Source: Methanoregulaceae archaeon PtaB.Bin056 (lineage in GTDB: Archaea > Halobacteriota > Methanomicrobia > Methanomicrobiales > Methanospirillaceae). From it: a DNA stretch of 64,000 bases. This document shows positions 27,498 through 36,982 of the stretch, piece by piece. A program made the translations under genes and the position numbers. The notes beneath the pieces were generated by a model, which worked only from the letters and a program-made list of their open reading frames with translations, had not been told where the DNA came from and did not search any database. Within the stretch, counting starts at the first letter, position 1. Every line of letters begins with the position of its first letter. The stretch is from positions 1-64,000 of the forward strand of contig MVQD01000035.1 in NCBI GenBank assembly GCA_002067095.1. The letters are read 5' to 3'.

Positions 27498-29714
27498 ATG
27501 AAGACTCTGATTATTCTGGGCATTCTTGCCCTGATGATGCTCCTGGTGATCCCGGGAGCGGTATCGGCTGCGGACCTGAGTGTGTCCGGCAGCGTTGTGG
27601 ATGAAGATCTTACCGTGACTGCTCTTGCAATCAACCCCGGCTCATCAAGCGGCCATGATGTGATTAGCGCGAACGAGCCGAACACGCTCCGCGCCACGGT
27701 TGCGAACACCGGCGGCCTCGCTGCAGGTGCCTTTGACGTAACGATGGTCATCGGCGCCTTCACCCAGACTGTCCGGGTAACGGGTGGCCTTGCCGCGGGT
27801 GCGACCACCACGGTGGACTTTACTGGGTACGCCCCCACGACCATCGGCGACGTGACTGTTGTGGTGACTGCCGATTCGAGCTCTGAGATTGCAGAATCGA
27901 ACGAGGCCAACAACGTGCTCTCGCAGGTAAAGACCGTGTACTACAACGGGTACAAGGGCAAGCGCTTCACCGCGGGCAACGATTTCACGACTGTTGACAC
28001 TTACAACGGCCGTGTCGGTATCGTGTACTCGACCGGGAACGCAGCGTATAAGGGAGCTCCTGCCGTGAATACCACGAGTAGTTACTCCGCCAGCTTCACT
28101 GCCGCTCCTACAGGGGCGAACCTGAACATCCCTTCCGGTGCCACGATCCTCTCGGCCCGGCTCTACCAGCCCACCAACTGGGACCAGACCTCTGGTGAAG
28201 ACGCAGCCGCCCTCTGGACGGCGATTTTCAATAGCGGTTCTCCATTGACCCCGACAACGACCTACACCGATAGGAAGGGATACGGTGGCTACAACTTCCC
28301 GTCAAAACTCTATATGTATGATGTCACCGGCGCATTCGATGCTGATGGAACTAACACCTGGAGCCTCACTTCCGGATCCAACCTGAACGTCGCCCTCTAC
28401 CCCACGTACATGGTCGTCGTCTTCCAGGACGCTGCAACCCAGACCGAGAAGACGATCTTCATCAATGATGAAACCGATCTGCTCTATTCCAAAGCGTCGT
28501 ACAATACCAATGATGCGGAAGCAACTGCTTACGCGACCTTCACTGGTGTTGACATAACTGGCATGGGAAGCGCAAAGGCCATCGCCTTCGTCGCCGCTGT
28601 GAACGAGGACGGGGACAGCAAGTTCTATTTCAACAATGTTGTCTACGATGACTTCTACATCGATAGCACTAAGAGCACCGCCAATACGGTATCTATCAAA
28701 GAGTTCACCCTTACCAACGTTGCCAGCGGAAACAACGAAGCGAAACTCCAGAGCGCTGCTGTTACCGCTGATGGTGACAATATGCAGGCCCAAAACGTGA
28801 TCCTCGTCATCGAGAAGAGCGAGGGCGCCGTTGACATCACCGACTTCACGGCAACACCGGCATCCGGAGACGCACCGCTCGATGTTACCTTCGCAGCCAC
28901 GACCACCGGCAATGTGATCGGCTATGCATGGGACTTCGACAACGACGGCGACACGGACAGCACGGACCAGAGCCCGACCTACACGTACAGCACGCCCGGC
29001 GTCTACTCGGTAAAGCTGACCATCACCGGTATCAGCAGCTCGGACACGATGACCAAGACCGACATGGTCACCGTCAAGACCCCGGCACCGAACGTTGACT
29101 TCACCTACTCCCCGGCCAGCGGCGTTGAACCGCTCCTCGTTGACTTCGACGCAACGAACACCGGCGGGGCCGTGACTTCCTGGAAGTGGGAGCGCAGCGA
29201 TGACGGAGGCACGACCTGGACACAGTTCGCGACCACAGAGGATGTTACCGCTGCTTCATTCAATGATGGTACCTGGTCCGTCCGTGTCACCGCAACCGGC
29301 CCCGATTACTCCGACACCGAGACCAAACTGAACATCATCGAGGTCGGTGCGTCCACCATGGTCATCACCGTGACCCCGGCATCCATCGACTTCGGCACCA
29401 TGCAGGCCGGCGTTGACGAGACCGGCAGCAGCACGGTGAGCGTGGACGTCACTGGCGGCACCGCATGGTCCGTAGAGGCATCCGCTTCCAACTTTGGGTA
29501 CATGACGACCGGCACGGTGAACCTTGCGAATCCGTTCCAGCTCTCGAACGACGGCACGAACTTCCAGGCAATGACCTCGGACTTCTCCGACTTCCTGACC
29601 GGCGCGGCGGGAGTTGACGGGAGCGATACCGCAGATGTCAAGCAGGCGATTGCCGCGGCCGATGCACCGGGCAGCTACACTATCACGCTGACCTTCACCG
29701 GCTCCATGGCCTGA
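27498..29714 (+). CDS. CARDB-DUF3344-PKD surface protein ending in a WxL-like domain
   Basis: This secreted protein has 738 residues. The signal peptide ends VIPGAVSAAD. A CARDB domain (~25-150) is followed by DUF3344 (~150-440, opening NGYKGKRFTAGND, with IFINDETDLLY), two PKD domains (~445-615, the first with YAWDFDNDGDTDS) and a C-terminal domain of ~120 residues. That domain begins VTPASIDFGTMQAG, contains WSVEAS, and ends YTITLTFTG. Its strand order, single Trp motif and terminal position resemble the Gram-positive WxL domain with Leu replaced by Val. The ATG at 27498 has ATGGAG upstream. The next gene encodes the likely membrane partner. Confidence 0.85.
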   Translation: MKTLIILGILALMMLLVIPGAVSAADLSVSGSVVDEDLTVTALAINPGSSSGHDVISANEPNTLRATVANTGGLAAGAFDVTMVIGAFTQTVRVTGGLAAGATTTVDFTGYAPTTIGDVTVVVTADSSSEIAESNEANNVLSQVKTVYYNGYKGKRFTAGNDFTTVDTYNGRVGIVYSTGNAAYKGAPAVNTTSSYSASFTAAPTGANLNIPSGATILSARLYQPTNWDQTSGEDAAALWTAIFNSGSPLTPTTTYTDRKGYGGYNFPSKLYMYDVTGAFDADGTNTWSLTSGSNLNVALYPTYMVVVFQDAATQTEKTIFINDETDLLYSKASYNTNDAEATAYATFTGVDITGMGSAKAIAFVAAVNEDGDSKFYFNNVVYDDFYIDSTKSTANTVSIKEFTLTNVASGNNEAKLQSAAVTADGDNMQAQNVILVIEKSEGAVDITDFTATPASGDAPLDVTFAATTTGNVIGYAWDFDNDGDTDSTDQSPTYTYSTPGVYSVKLTITGISSSDTMTKTDMVTVKTPAPNVDFTYSPASGVEPLLVDFDATNTGGAVTSWKWERSDDGGTTWTQFATTEDVTAASFNDGTWSVRVTATGPDYSDTETKLNIIEVGASTMVITVTPASIDFGTMQAGVDETGSSTVSVDVTGGTAWSVEASASNFGYMTTGTVNLANPFQLSNDGTNFQAMTSDFSDFLTGAAGVDGSDTADVKQAIAAADAPGSYTITLTFTGSMA

Positions 29715-29786
29715 AGGGACTGCTGAGGTGATCTTCCCCCCAACACTTTTTCCGGGTATTCCCCGGGAAAACTGCTACAGGATGCT

Positions 29787-30770
29787 ATGGACCGGAGCAA
29801 TGATTCCCCTATGAACCGGAACACCCCTACCTACATCTGCCTCGTCGCGCTCGCGCTCCTTATCGCTGGAGCCTTGCTCGTATCGCCAGCCATTGCGCTC
29901 AAGGTCGAAGGGGCCCGCATTGCCCTCGATGTCGAGCCCGGAAAGACCTACACGTCCCCCCTCGGGATCTCAATTACGGCAGAGGAATCGGGAGGGACAT
30001 TTGCCATCGATGTAATGGGGTTTGGCCAGGCTCCCACGGACGGAAGTTATACCGCGCTTGACGCGGCTGCGGACACGAGTCCCTACTCAGCACGACCGTT
30101 CATCACCATCGATAAACCGACCGTGACCCTGCAGCCCGGAGAAAGGGCGGCGGTGACGGCAACGATAAACATTCCTTCCGGAACACGCGACGGCGGCCGG
30201 TACGCTATCATCCTGGTCCACCCGGCGGCTTCTGCCTCCGGTGCACCGGCATCGTTTGCCACCGCGGTGGCAATTCCGGTGCTGCTCACCGTCAAGAGCG
30301 GGACCATCACGGAAACCGGTCAAATCTCCGCGGTGGAGCCACCGGTTACCGAGGTCGGAAAACCCTTTGAGGTGAAGACGACTTTCCAGAACTCCGGAAA
30401 CTACCACTACTACGGCGCGGTGCACAACGTGACCATCACCGACACGCAGGGAACATTGGTCGCCTCGGTGAAATCGGAACCGTTTGTCCGGGCCATCGTG
30501 CCGGGGCAGTCGGTCACGTTCACGGCGTCCGTCGCCAATGGTCTCCCGCAGGGATCCTACCAGGTAACGGCACGGGTGGAGAAGCAGGACGGCAAGGTCC
30601 TTGCCGAGAAAAAGGCGACCCTGCAGGCAGGAAGCCCGCCAACAACCCAGGCAACCACAGTCGCTCCGAGCAAGGGCTTACTTCCCGGGTTCGGGACCCT
30701 GCTGACGCTGATGGGACTGGCCGTGGCCTTCTTCGGGGTGCTCCGGGTCCGGAAGGGAGGAACAGGATGA
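29787..30770 (+). CDS. WxL-interacting-protein-like membrane-anchored surface protein (DUF916/DUF3324 layout)
   Basis: This protein of 327 residues has a signal peptide (~18-38), two beta-sandwich domains, and a C-terminal helix (LLTLMGLAVAFFGVL) with a basic tail. The first domain has SPYSARPFITIDKPTVTLQ followed by PGERAAVTATINIPSG and RDGGRYAIILV; this is the pattern of DUF916, the first domain of bacterial WxL-interacting proteins. The second domain (SGNYHYYGAVHNVTITDTQG through VPGQSVTFTAS to GSYQVTARV) follows the DUF3324 layout. Length and topology match bacterial WxLIPs. Archaea of this group lack peptidoglycan, so its ligand would differ. The start has AGGA upstream. It sits 72 bases after its proposed partner. 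Confidence 0.8.
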   Translation: MDRSNDSPMNRNTPTYICLVALALLIAGALLVSPAIALKVEGARIALDVEPGKTYTSPLGISITAEESGGTFAIDVMGFGQAPTDGSYTALDAAADTSPYSARPFITIDKPTVTLQPGERAAVTATINIPSGTRDGGRYAIILVHPAASASGAPASFATAVAIPVLLTVKSGTITETGQISAVEPPVTEVGKPFEVKTTFQNSGNYHYYGAVHNVTITDTQGTLVASVKSEPFVRAIVPGQSVTFTASVANGLPQGSYQVTARVEKQDGKVLAEKKATLQAGSPPTTQATTVAPSKGLLPGFGTLLTLMGLAVAFFGVLRVRKGGTG

Positions 30771-30927
30771 GAGGATGATGAAGAAAGCACATCGACACCG
30801 GAATCACCATCCTCCCTTCTTTTTCTCGCTGGGGCGGCAAGGCAAACAAGCCATCGCCAGAAATGGTAGGATGCTGTCCACCAAGGAAGATCACCTGCAT
30901 TGTCATGAAAAATTACGAGGATAACCT

Positions 30928-33900
30928 ATGCAACGAATAACGAAAAAACTGAAATGGGGTCCTGCAGTCGTCATCCTACTGTTCCTGCTCTGCCTCATCG
31001 GAACGGCTGCAGCCGACAACTACGTCGGAGGGCAACTGCTCACAACGGTGCAGTCCGGCACGGTCTCCGGGGGGTTGTACATGGACGATGACATTTCGGG
31101 TCCGTACGTCAATAACCTGACCAAGACCTTTTCACCCATCCCGAACGTGGACAGCATCCAGTGGGCCCGGCTCTACGTCTCCGCGTACAGCGGGCAGATG
31201 CAGGAGGCGAGGGTTCTCGAGGTCACCACAAAGTGGGATGGCAACAATGACGGGGACTGGGTCGATGCCGAGGACAGGACCTGGACCGAGGGCCCGTATA
31301 ATACCATCTTCACTTACAAGGTGAACGGCGGGAACGACAATACCGCCCAGGGCGGGGGCGCACACGACCCCTACCTGATCATAAACGACCACACGAACCG
31401 GGTGACGAGCGATTACCTGATGTGGTATGATGTCACCAACCTGATCACCAACTCCACCCCCACCGTTAACGTTGATGCCTCAGCCAGCTACGACGGCCGT
31501 ATCAAAGTGATCACCCTCATCGTGGCTTACAACGATGGTGATACGGATAACATCCGTTATTGGGTGAACCAGGGCCACGATGTGGACTCCTATTACTCTG
31601 AAGAGGACTACATCGGGTCGACCGCCTTCAGCCTCTCCGGGATTTCCGGCACCGTGAATGCCGCCACCCTCAAAGTGAACCACATGGCGAGCACGGACGG
31701 GACCTACAAATGGAGGGGGAATCCCATCTCCAATAGCACGCCGGAAGAATGGCAGGGGGGATATTCTGGGGGGAACACCTGGGACGTGACCTCCACGGTG
31801 CAGCCCGGGCAAAATAACGCCCTGACCTACAACCGGAGCGCTGATTTCTACAAGATCGCCCTTGCAACCCTCGAGGTAGACATTACAGAAGGCACGGTGG
31901 TAGCTCCGGTCGCGGCCTTCAGCTTCTCACCGGAAACCGGGGATGCCCCTCTCACGGTCCAGTTCACGGACGAGTCCACGAACTCCCCAACGGAGTGGTT
32001 CTGGGATTTCGGCGATGGTGAATTCAGCGCGGACCAGAACCCCAGCCACGAGTTCGTGAGGGCCGATACCTATACGGTGAGCCTGACCGCGACGAACTCC
32101 GCAGGTGAGGACACCGTGACGCACGACATCACCGTCACCTCGATGTGGAGGGCGAAGGCGGTGTGGAATGCACCCGACCCGGGATCGCTTACCGCCCCCT
32201 GCCTGGTCGACCTCGACAACGATGGAGACTACGACCTGCTGACCGGTGAGAATAGCGGGTTTTCCTATGCTTTTGAGAACACCGGGACCCTCACGAGCCC
32301 GGTCTGGACTGGAAAATCCGCATGGAACGTCCCGGATATCGGGGCGCGGGCAAAGCCGGCGGCTGCCGACCTTGACGGTGACGGGGACTTCGACCTCATA
32401 GTGGGTTCAACAGCGGGAACATCCTACGGGTATCAGAACACCGGTTCGGCAACGGGCCCCAGCTGGACCACCAACACCTCGTGGAACGCACCGGATATCG
32501 GGACCTATTCCGCACCGGCGCTCGCCGACCTGGACGGCGACGGGGACTACGACCTCCTGATCGGTTCGAGTACCGGCAACTGCATTGGCTACGAGAACAC
32601 CGGGTCGACATCTGCTCCGGTATGGAGCAGGAAAGCGGAGTGGGATACTCCTGATGTGGGATCGAATTCGGTACCGGCTTTCCTCGACATCGACGGCGAT
32701 GGAGACCTTGATCTGCTCATTGGTGACATCTCCGGCGTTTCCTTTGGCTTCGAGAACACCGGGACCGCAGCAAGCCCCGCGTGGACCGCAAAACCGGCAT
32801 GGGACGTGCCGGTTATCGGCACTGAGGCAGCCCCCGGCCCGGCCGACCTTGACAACGACGGTGACTTTGACCTCCTGGTCGGTTCCAACGCAGGGACACC
32901 CTATGGCTACGAGAACACCGCACCCCCGCTGACAGGCTGCGACCTGACCATTGCCGGCACCGTGAACGTTGCCCCCCCTGCCGTCCTCTTCGCCCGGGAG
33001 ACAAACAGCGTCCGGATCGCCTCCATCACGAACAACGGCCCGGGCACCTCCCCTGCAACCGAGGTTCTCCTCACGTCCAGTGACGGGTTCAGCGGACGGG
33101 TGGCCGTGCCATCGCTTGGCAAGAACGAGGCAACGACCGTCACCATCCTCGACACCACCATCCGGGACACCGCAGGAGGCTCGGTGACCTACACCGCCAC
33201 CGTTGACCCGGACAATGACATCCCTGAGACGAACGAAGGGAACAACGAAAAAGCCAGCGCAGCAAAGACCGTCACCTACAATGGCTACAAGGGCAAACGC
33301 TACTGGGAAGGCAAGAGCGACATCACCACCAAGAAGACCTTCGATCTCCACGGCGGTATTATTTACTCATCTGGTGATAGCGCGTATAAGTCAGGAGGTA
33401 CGGGTGGTGGTTCCTGGAACGATTATACAGTGACCTGGACAAGCAGCGACCTTGAGTTGCCATCCGGAGCAACGGTCCGGGAAGTCCGTCTCTACGTCCC
33501 GTACACGTGGGACAATACGGGCGAGGTCCCCGACCGGTTCAGCGCGACATTCAACACCCACCTTCTCCCTGAAGATACCCTGTACACCGACAAGAGCAAC
33601 TTCGGAGGGTATGTGAATCACGTCTACGGCCTCCTTGCCTACAACGTGACGGATTACTTCTCCACCAGCGGCAACAGCGTCGTCATCCACAAGGATGTGG
33701 CAGACAGCAACCTCGCCATGACCGGCCTTACTCTCGCAGTGATATACGAGAAGGCCGGTGAACCGCGCCGCCAGATCTTCCTGAACGAGGAGTGCGACAT
33801 CCTGGGCGCGGACGAGACCGGGTATGCGACAACCCCCGACGAAGCGACCGCTTACGTGCCCTTCGATGGGATGACCATTACCCCTGACGATGCCACTCAC

Positions 33901-34521
33901 GCCTACCTGACCACCTTCGTCGTCTTCGGGAATGGACCCGAGGGCAACCTGCTCTGGAACGATGAGACGATTGCCACAAATGTCTGGGACTTCGGGTCCA
34001 CCGAGGGGACGCAGGTTGCTATCGACACCCGGGACGTGAAGGAGTCCCTTCTCGCAACCGGGAACGAGGCCGGGATCCGGAGCACGCCGGGAGCCACGCC
34101 GTTGATGGCCGCGAGCCACTCCTTCCTCGTGGTGGAGTACGCCGCGGCTCCGGCCACCATCGAGGTCACCCTGGGTGAGACGAGCGTCTCACTGAGCCCC
34201 ATGATCGCCGGCCAGGACGCCACGAACTCGACCACGGTGACAGTCTCCGTAGAGAACAGCAACAATTGGGATGTCACGGCATCGGACGGGAAGACCACGA
34301 ACAAGGGCTTCATGGTCAACGGGACCACGCCGCTCGCGAACCCGTTCGAACTGGGAAAGGATGGTGCTGCGTTCAAGGCACTAACGTCCGACTATACGGC
34401 CTTCATGACCGGGACCACCTCGGGAGAGACGGCAACGGCCAGCCTGAAGCAGCCGGTCGTCTCCGGGGATGCGGTCGGTGACTATGGTATCACTGTGACC
34501 TTCATGGGGTCGATCTCATGA
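30928..34521 (+). CDS. DUF3344-PKD-FG-GAP-CARDB-DUF3344 surface protein with WxL-like C-terminus
   Basis: This secreted protein has 1197 residues. The signal peptide ends IGTAAAD. Domains in order: DUF3344 (~31-320, YVGGQLLTTVQSGTVSGGLY), PKD (~327-400), five ~50-residue FG-GAP/VCBS-like repeats (~405-660) each with a calcium-type loop such as DLDGDGDYDLLIG, CARDB (~669-780), DUF3344 (~785-1070, NGYKGKRYWEG) and a WxL-like domain (~1076-1197) with NNWDVTAS and a YGITVTFMG end. GAGGAT precedes the ATG. Its stop overlaps the next start as ATGA. Inferred role: large adhesin or ligand-binding surface protein held through its C-terminus. Confidence 0.85.
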   Translation: MQRITKKLKWGPAVVILLFLLCLIGTAAADNYVGGQLLTTVQSGTVSGGLYMDDDISGPYVNNLTKTFSPIPNVDSIQWARLYVSAYSGQMQEARVLEVTTKWDGNNDGDWVDAEDRTWTEGPYNTIFTYKVNGGNDNTAQGGGAHDPYLIINDHTNRVTSDYLMWYDVTNLITNSTPTVNVDASASYDGRIKVITLIVAYNDGDTDNIRYWVNQGHDVDSYYSEEDYIGSTAFSLSGISGTVNAATLKVNHMASTDGTYKWRGNPISNSTPEEWQGGYSGGNTWDVTSTVQPGQNNALTYNRSADFYKIALATLEVDITEGTVVAPVAAFSFSPETGDAPLTVQFTDESTNSPTEWFWDFGDGEFSADQNPSHEFVRADTYTVSLTATNSAGEDTVTHDITVTSMWRAKAVWNAPDPGSLTAPCLVDLDNDGDYDLLTGENSGFSYAFENTGTLTSPVWTGKSAWNVPDIGARAKPAAADLDGDGDFDLIVGSTAGTSYGYQNTGSATGPSWTTNTSWNAPDIGTYSAPALADLDGDGDYDLLIGSSTGNCIGYENTGSTSAPVWSRKAEWDTPDVGSNSVPAFLDIDGDGDLDLLIGDISGVSFGFENTGTAASPAWTAKPAWDVPVIGTEAAPGPADLDNDGDFDLLVGSNAGTPYGYENTAPPLTGCDLTIAGTVNVAPPAVLFARETNSVRIASITNNGPGTSPATEVLLTSSDGFSGRVAVPSLGKNEATTVTILDTTIRDTAGGSVTYTATVDPDNDIPETNEGNNEKASAAKTVTYNGYKGKRYWEGKSDITTKKTFDLHGGIIYSSGDSAYKSGGTGGGSWNDYTVTWTSSDLELPSGATVREVRLYVPYTWDNTGEVPDRFSATFNTHLLPEDTLYTDKSNFGGYVNHVYGLLAYNVTDYFSTSGNSVVIHKDVADSNLAMTGLTLAVIYEKAGEPRRQIFLNEECDILGADETGYATTPDEATAYVPFDGMTITPDDATHAYLTTFVVFGNGPEGNLLWNDETIATNVWDFGSTEGTQVAIDTRDVKESLLATGNEAGIRSTPGATPLMAASHSFLVVEYAAAPATIEVTLGETSVSLSPMIAGQDATNSTTVTVSVENSNNWDVTASDGKTTNKGFMVNGTTPLANPFELGKDGAAFKALTSDYTAFMTGTTSGETATASLKQPVVSGDAVGDYGITVTFMGSIS

Positions 34522-35693
34522 GGAGCCAGGACCGGGCAGGGAGCATCATCGCTCCCCTCGCCATCCTCATCGCCCTGGCCCTGCTTGCCACCCCTGCCCT
34601 CGCAGGGAACACCGTCACCTTCACCGGCGAGATCACAGCAGTTCCTGCACCGGTCGCCCAATTCACCGGCTCGCCTCTCTCCGGCACCGCTCCGCTCACT
34701 GTGGCCTTCACGGACCAGTCGACCGGCTCCATCACGGCATGGGCCTGGGACTTCGACAACAACGGCGTCGATGACAGCAACGCCCAGAACCCGAGCTACA
34801 CCTACACCACGGCCGGTGCCTACACCGTGAAGCTCACGGTCACCGGGCCGGGCGGGACCGATGACGAGGTGAAGGTGAATTACATCACGGTAACCGCGCC
34901 GGTTAAACCAGTCGCGGCATTCATCGCCACACCGACATCCGGTTACGCACCGCTCACTGTCCAGTTCACTGATCAGTCTACAAACAACCCGACCTCCTGG
35001 AAGTGGGAGTATAAGAAAGGTTCGGGCAGCTGGACGCAGTTCTCGACAGTGCAGAACCCGTCCTACACCTTCACCGCGACCGGGACTTACAGCATCCGCC
35101 TGACGGCAACCAATGCCGCAGGGAGCAACACCCTGACAAAGAGCAGTTACATCACGGTCAGCAAACCGATCAAGCCGGTAGCCGCGTTCACGGCAACCCC
35201 GACGAGCGGCCTACCCCCGCTTGTCGTGCAGTTCACCGACCAGTCAAGCAACTCCCCTACCTCGTGGAAGTGGGAATACCAGAAATCGGGCACCAGCAGC
35301 TGGGTCCAGTTCTCAACGGAACAGAACCCGTCCTATACCTTCACCACGGTCGGCAAGTACAGCATCAGGCTGACGGCCACTAACTCTGCGGGGAGTAACA
35401 CCCTGACCAGGAGTAACTACATCCGGGTCGGACAGTGCGGACTGGTGATAGCATCGTTCACCGCATCACCGACGAGTGGAACAAAACCATTGACCGTCCA
35501 GTTTACTGATAAGAGCTACGGCCCCGTCGATACATGGGAATGGGACTTCCAGAACGACGGGACATGGGACAGCACGCTCCAGAACCCATCCTTCACCTAC
35601 ACGAAGAAGGGGAAGTATTCCGTGAAGCTGAGGGTCACAAACGCCTGCAGTTCGAGCACGATGATTCGTTACAGCTACATCAATGTGCAGTAG
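34518..35693 (+). CDS. Secreted protein of four PKD domains
   Basis: This protein has 391 residues. A signal peptide ends LATPALAGN, followed by a short strand (NTVTFTGEI) and four PKD domains at ~44-126, ~127-220, ~222-310 and ~312-391. Each has the SGxxPLxVxFTDQS opening; the first and last have the classical WDFDN or WDFQNDG turn, the middle two a longer WKWEY turn. No anchor or enzyme domain is seen. Its start overlaps the end of the WxL-like protein gene, so they are co-translated. Likely a structural or spacer surface component; PKD domains usually mediate protein or carbohydrate contacts. Confidence 0.85.
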   Translation: MRSQDRAGSIIAPLAILIALALLATPALAGNTVTFTGEITAVPAPVAQFTGSPLSGTAPLTVAFTDQSTGSITAWAWDFDNNGVDDSNAQNPSYTYTTAGAYTVKLTVTGPGGTDDEVKVNYITVTAPVKPVAAFIATPTSGYAPLTVQFTDQSTNNPTSWKWEYKKGSGSWTQFSTVQNPSYTFTATGTYSIRLTATNAAGSNTLTKSSYITVSKPIKPVAAFTATPTSGLPPLVVQFTDQSSNSPTSWKWEYQKSGTSSWVQFSTEQNPSYTFTTVGKYSIRLTATNSAGSNTLTRSNYIRVGQCGLVIASFTASPTSGTKPLTVQFTDKSYGPVDTWEWDFQNDGTWDSTLQNPSFTYTKKGKYSVKLRVTNACSSSTMIRYSYINVQ

Positions 35694-35859
35694 CTTTAGG
35701 AACATCCGGCCATGGCCGTCACTGCGGAAATACGGGAGATGAGGAGGGAATTTCCTCCCTCTCACCTTCACCTGAGTACACCAATGAAGAGCCGGAAATA
35801 TGGAGCCATCCCTGCATGATATCCGCAAGAATTCCCATGGTAAGACCAGGTGTGGTACC

Positions 35860-36825
35860 ATGATCATGTCCCGAACCCCCCATTCAGCCCTGAGCGTCAT
35901 TCTGGTACTCCTTTCGGTCATCTGCACGGTTGTGGGAATAGCTGGTGGTCTGTCGGTCGAACCTGGCAGGATTGAGCAGGACATCGGGCCGGGAGGCACG
36001 TGGACCGGGACAATCGTCCTTTCCACGAGTCCCGATGAAACGGATGGATCATTCGCCATCGAAGTTTTAGGCCTCGGGCAGTCACCCCTGGACGGGTCCT
36101 ATCTTGTCCTCGGGGAACCGGAGGACACCAGTCCCTACAGTGCACGGCCGTTTTTAAGCGTCAATGCATCTCGCGTCAATCTCAACCCCGGCGACCATGC
36201 CGGGATCCTTGCAACCGTAAGAATACCCGATAGCGAGAGGGATGGTGGCAGGTTCGCGGCAATTGCCGTCCGGAATGTCACACCGGCCACGGGAGAGCCG
36301 GACGGCGACCTCATGGCACTTATCCCTGTCTTCCTCACCCTCCAGGGGGGAAATATCACAAAGACCGGGGAGATCACCGCACTTGAGTTCACAGAGTCCA
36401 CAGGGAGTGGAGGGGCCATGATTGCCACCTGGTTCATGAACACCGGTAACCACCAGATCGAAGGGGCGCTGAACAGGGTCACCATCAAGGACAGGAATGG
36501 TGTCGTTTTTACAAGCGTGGCGACCGACCCCTTGGACCAGGCACTCATCCCGGGCCAGGAGACGCGTTTCACGGTATCCGTCGATAAGAGTCTTCCTGGT
36601 ACAGAATACGTCCTCACGACCCGGATCGAGAAGAAGGACGATGTGCTGCTGGCAGAACAGGACGAAATACTGCCCGGGATCGGACGGGAAGCCGAGGTAC
36701 AGGACAGCCAGCCTTCCATGGAAGGTGTCCTCCCGACCATGAGAGTCCCCGGATTTTATGCGGGCGCGGCATTGCTTGCGGTTTTTCTGGGAATCGCTGG
36801 CCTGATAAGGAAAGCCACACCATGA
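35860..36825 (+). CDS. Second WxL-interacting-protein-like membrane-anchored protein
   Basis: This protein of ~321 residues is clearly homologous to the one at 29787. It has a signal peptide (ALSVILVLLSVICTVVGIAGG), a first domain with DTSPYSARPFLSVN, LNPGDHAGILATVRIP and RDGGRFAAIAV (DUF916-like), and a second domain with MNTGNHQIEGALNRVTIKDR and IPGQETRFTVSV (DUF3324-like). It closes with a C-terminal helix (YAGAALLAVFLGIAGLI) and basic end. AGGTG lies upstream of the ATG at 35860. It follows the second WxL-like protein and its PKD partner, repeating the arrangement of the first cassette. Membrane anchoring is predicted; the ligand is unknown. Confidence 0.78.
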   Translation: MIMSRTPHSALSVILVLLSVICTVVGIAGGLSVEPGRIEQDIGPGGTWTGTIVLSTSPDETDGSFAIEVLGLGQSPLDGSYLVLGEPEDTSPYSARPFLSVNASRVNLNPGDHAGILATVRIPDSERDGGRFAAIAVRNVTPATGEPDGDLMALIPVFLTLQGGNITKTGEITALEFTESTGSGGAMIATWFMNTGNHQIEGALNRVTIKDRNGVVFTSVATDPLDQALIPGQETRFTVSVDKSLPGTEYVLTTRIEKKDDVLLAEQDEILPGIGREAEVQDSQPSMEGVLPTMRVPGFYAGAALLAVFLGIAGLIRKATP

Positions 36826-36982
36826 GCCATCCCATGATCGGACAACCAACCATAACCAGAAGGAATCTGGTGCATACGCTTGGCTACTGTCCGAAAGAAT
36901 TATCAGTTTTGGTATGTATTATCATCACAAACGTGATATCAGGACAGCAGATATATCGCAATACCTGGGGAGCTGAGATTCG

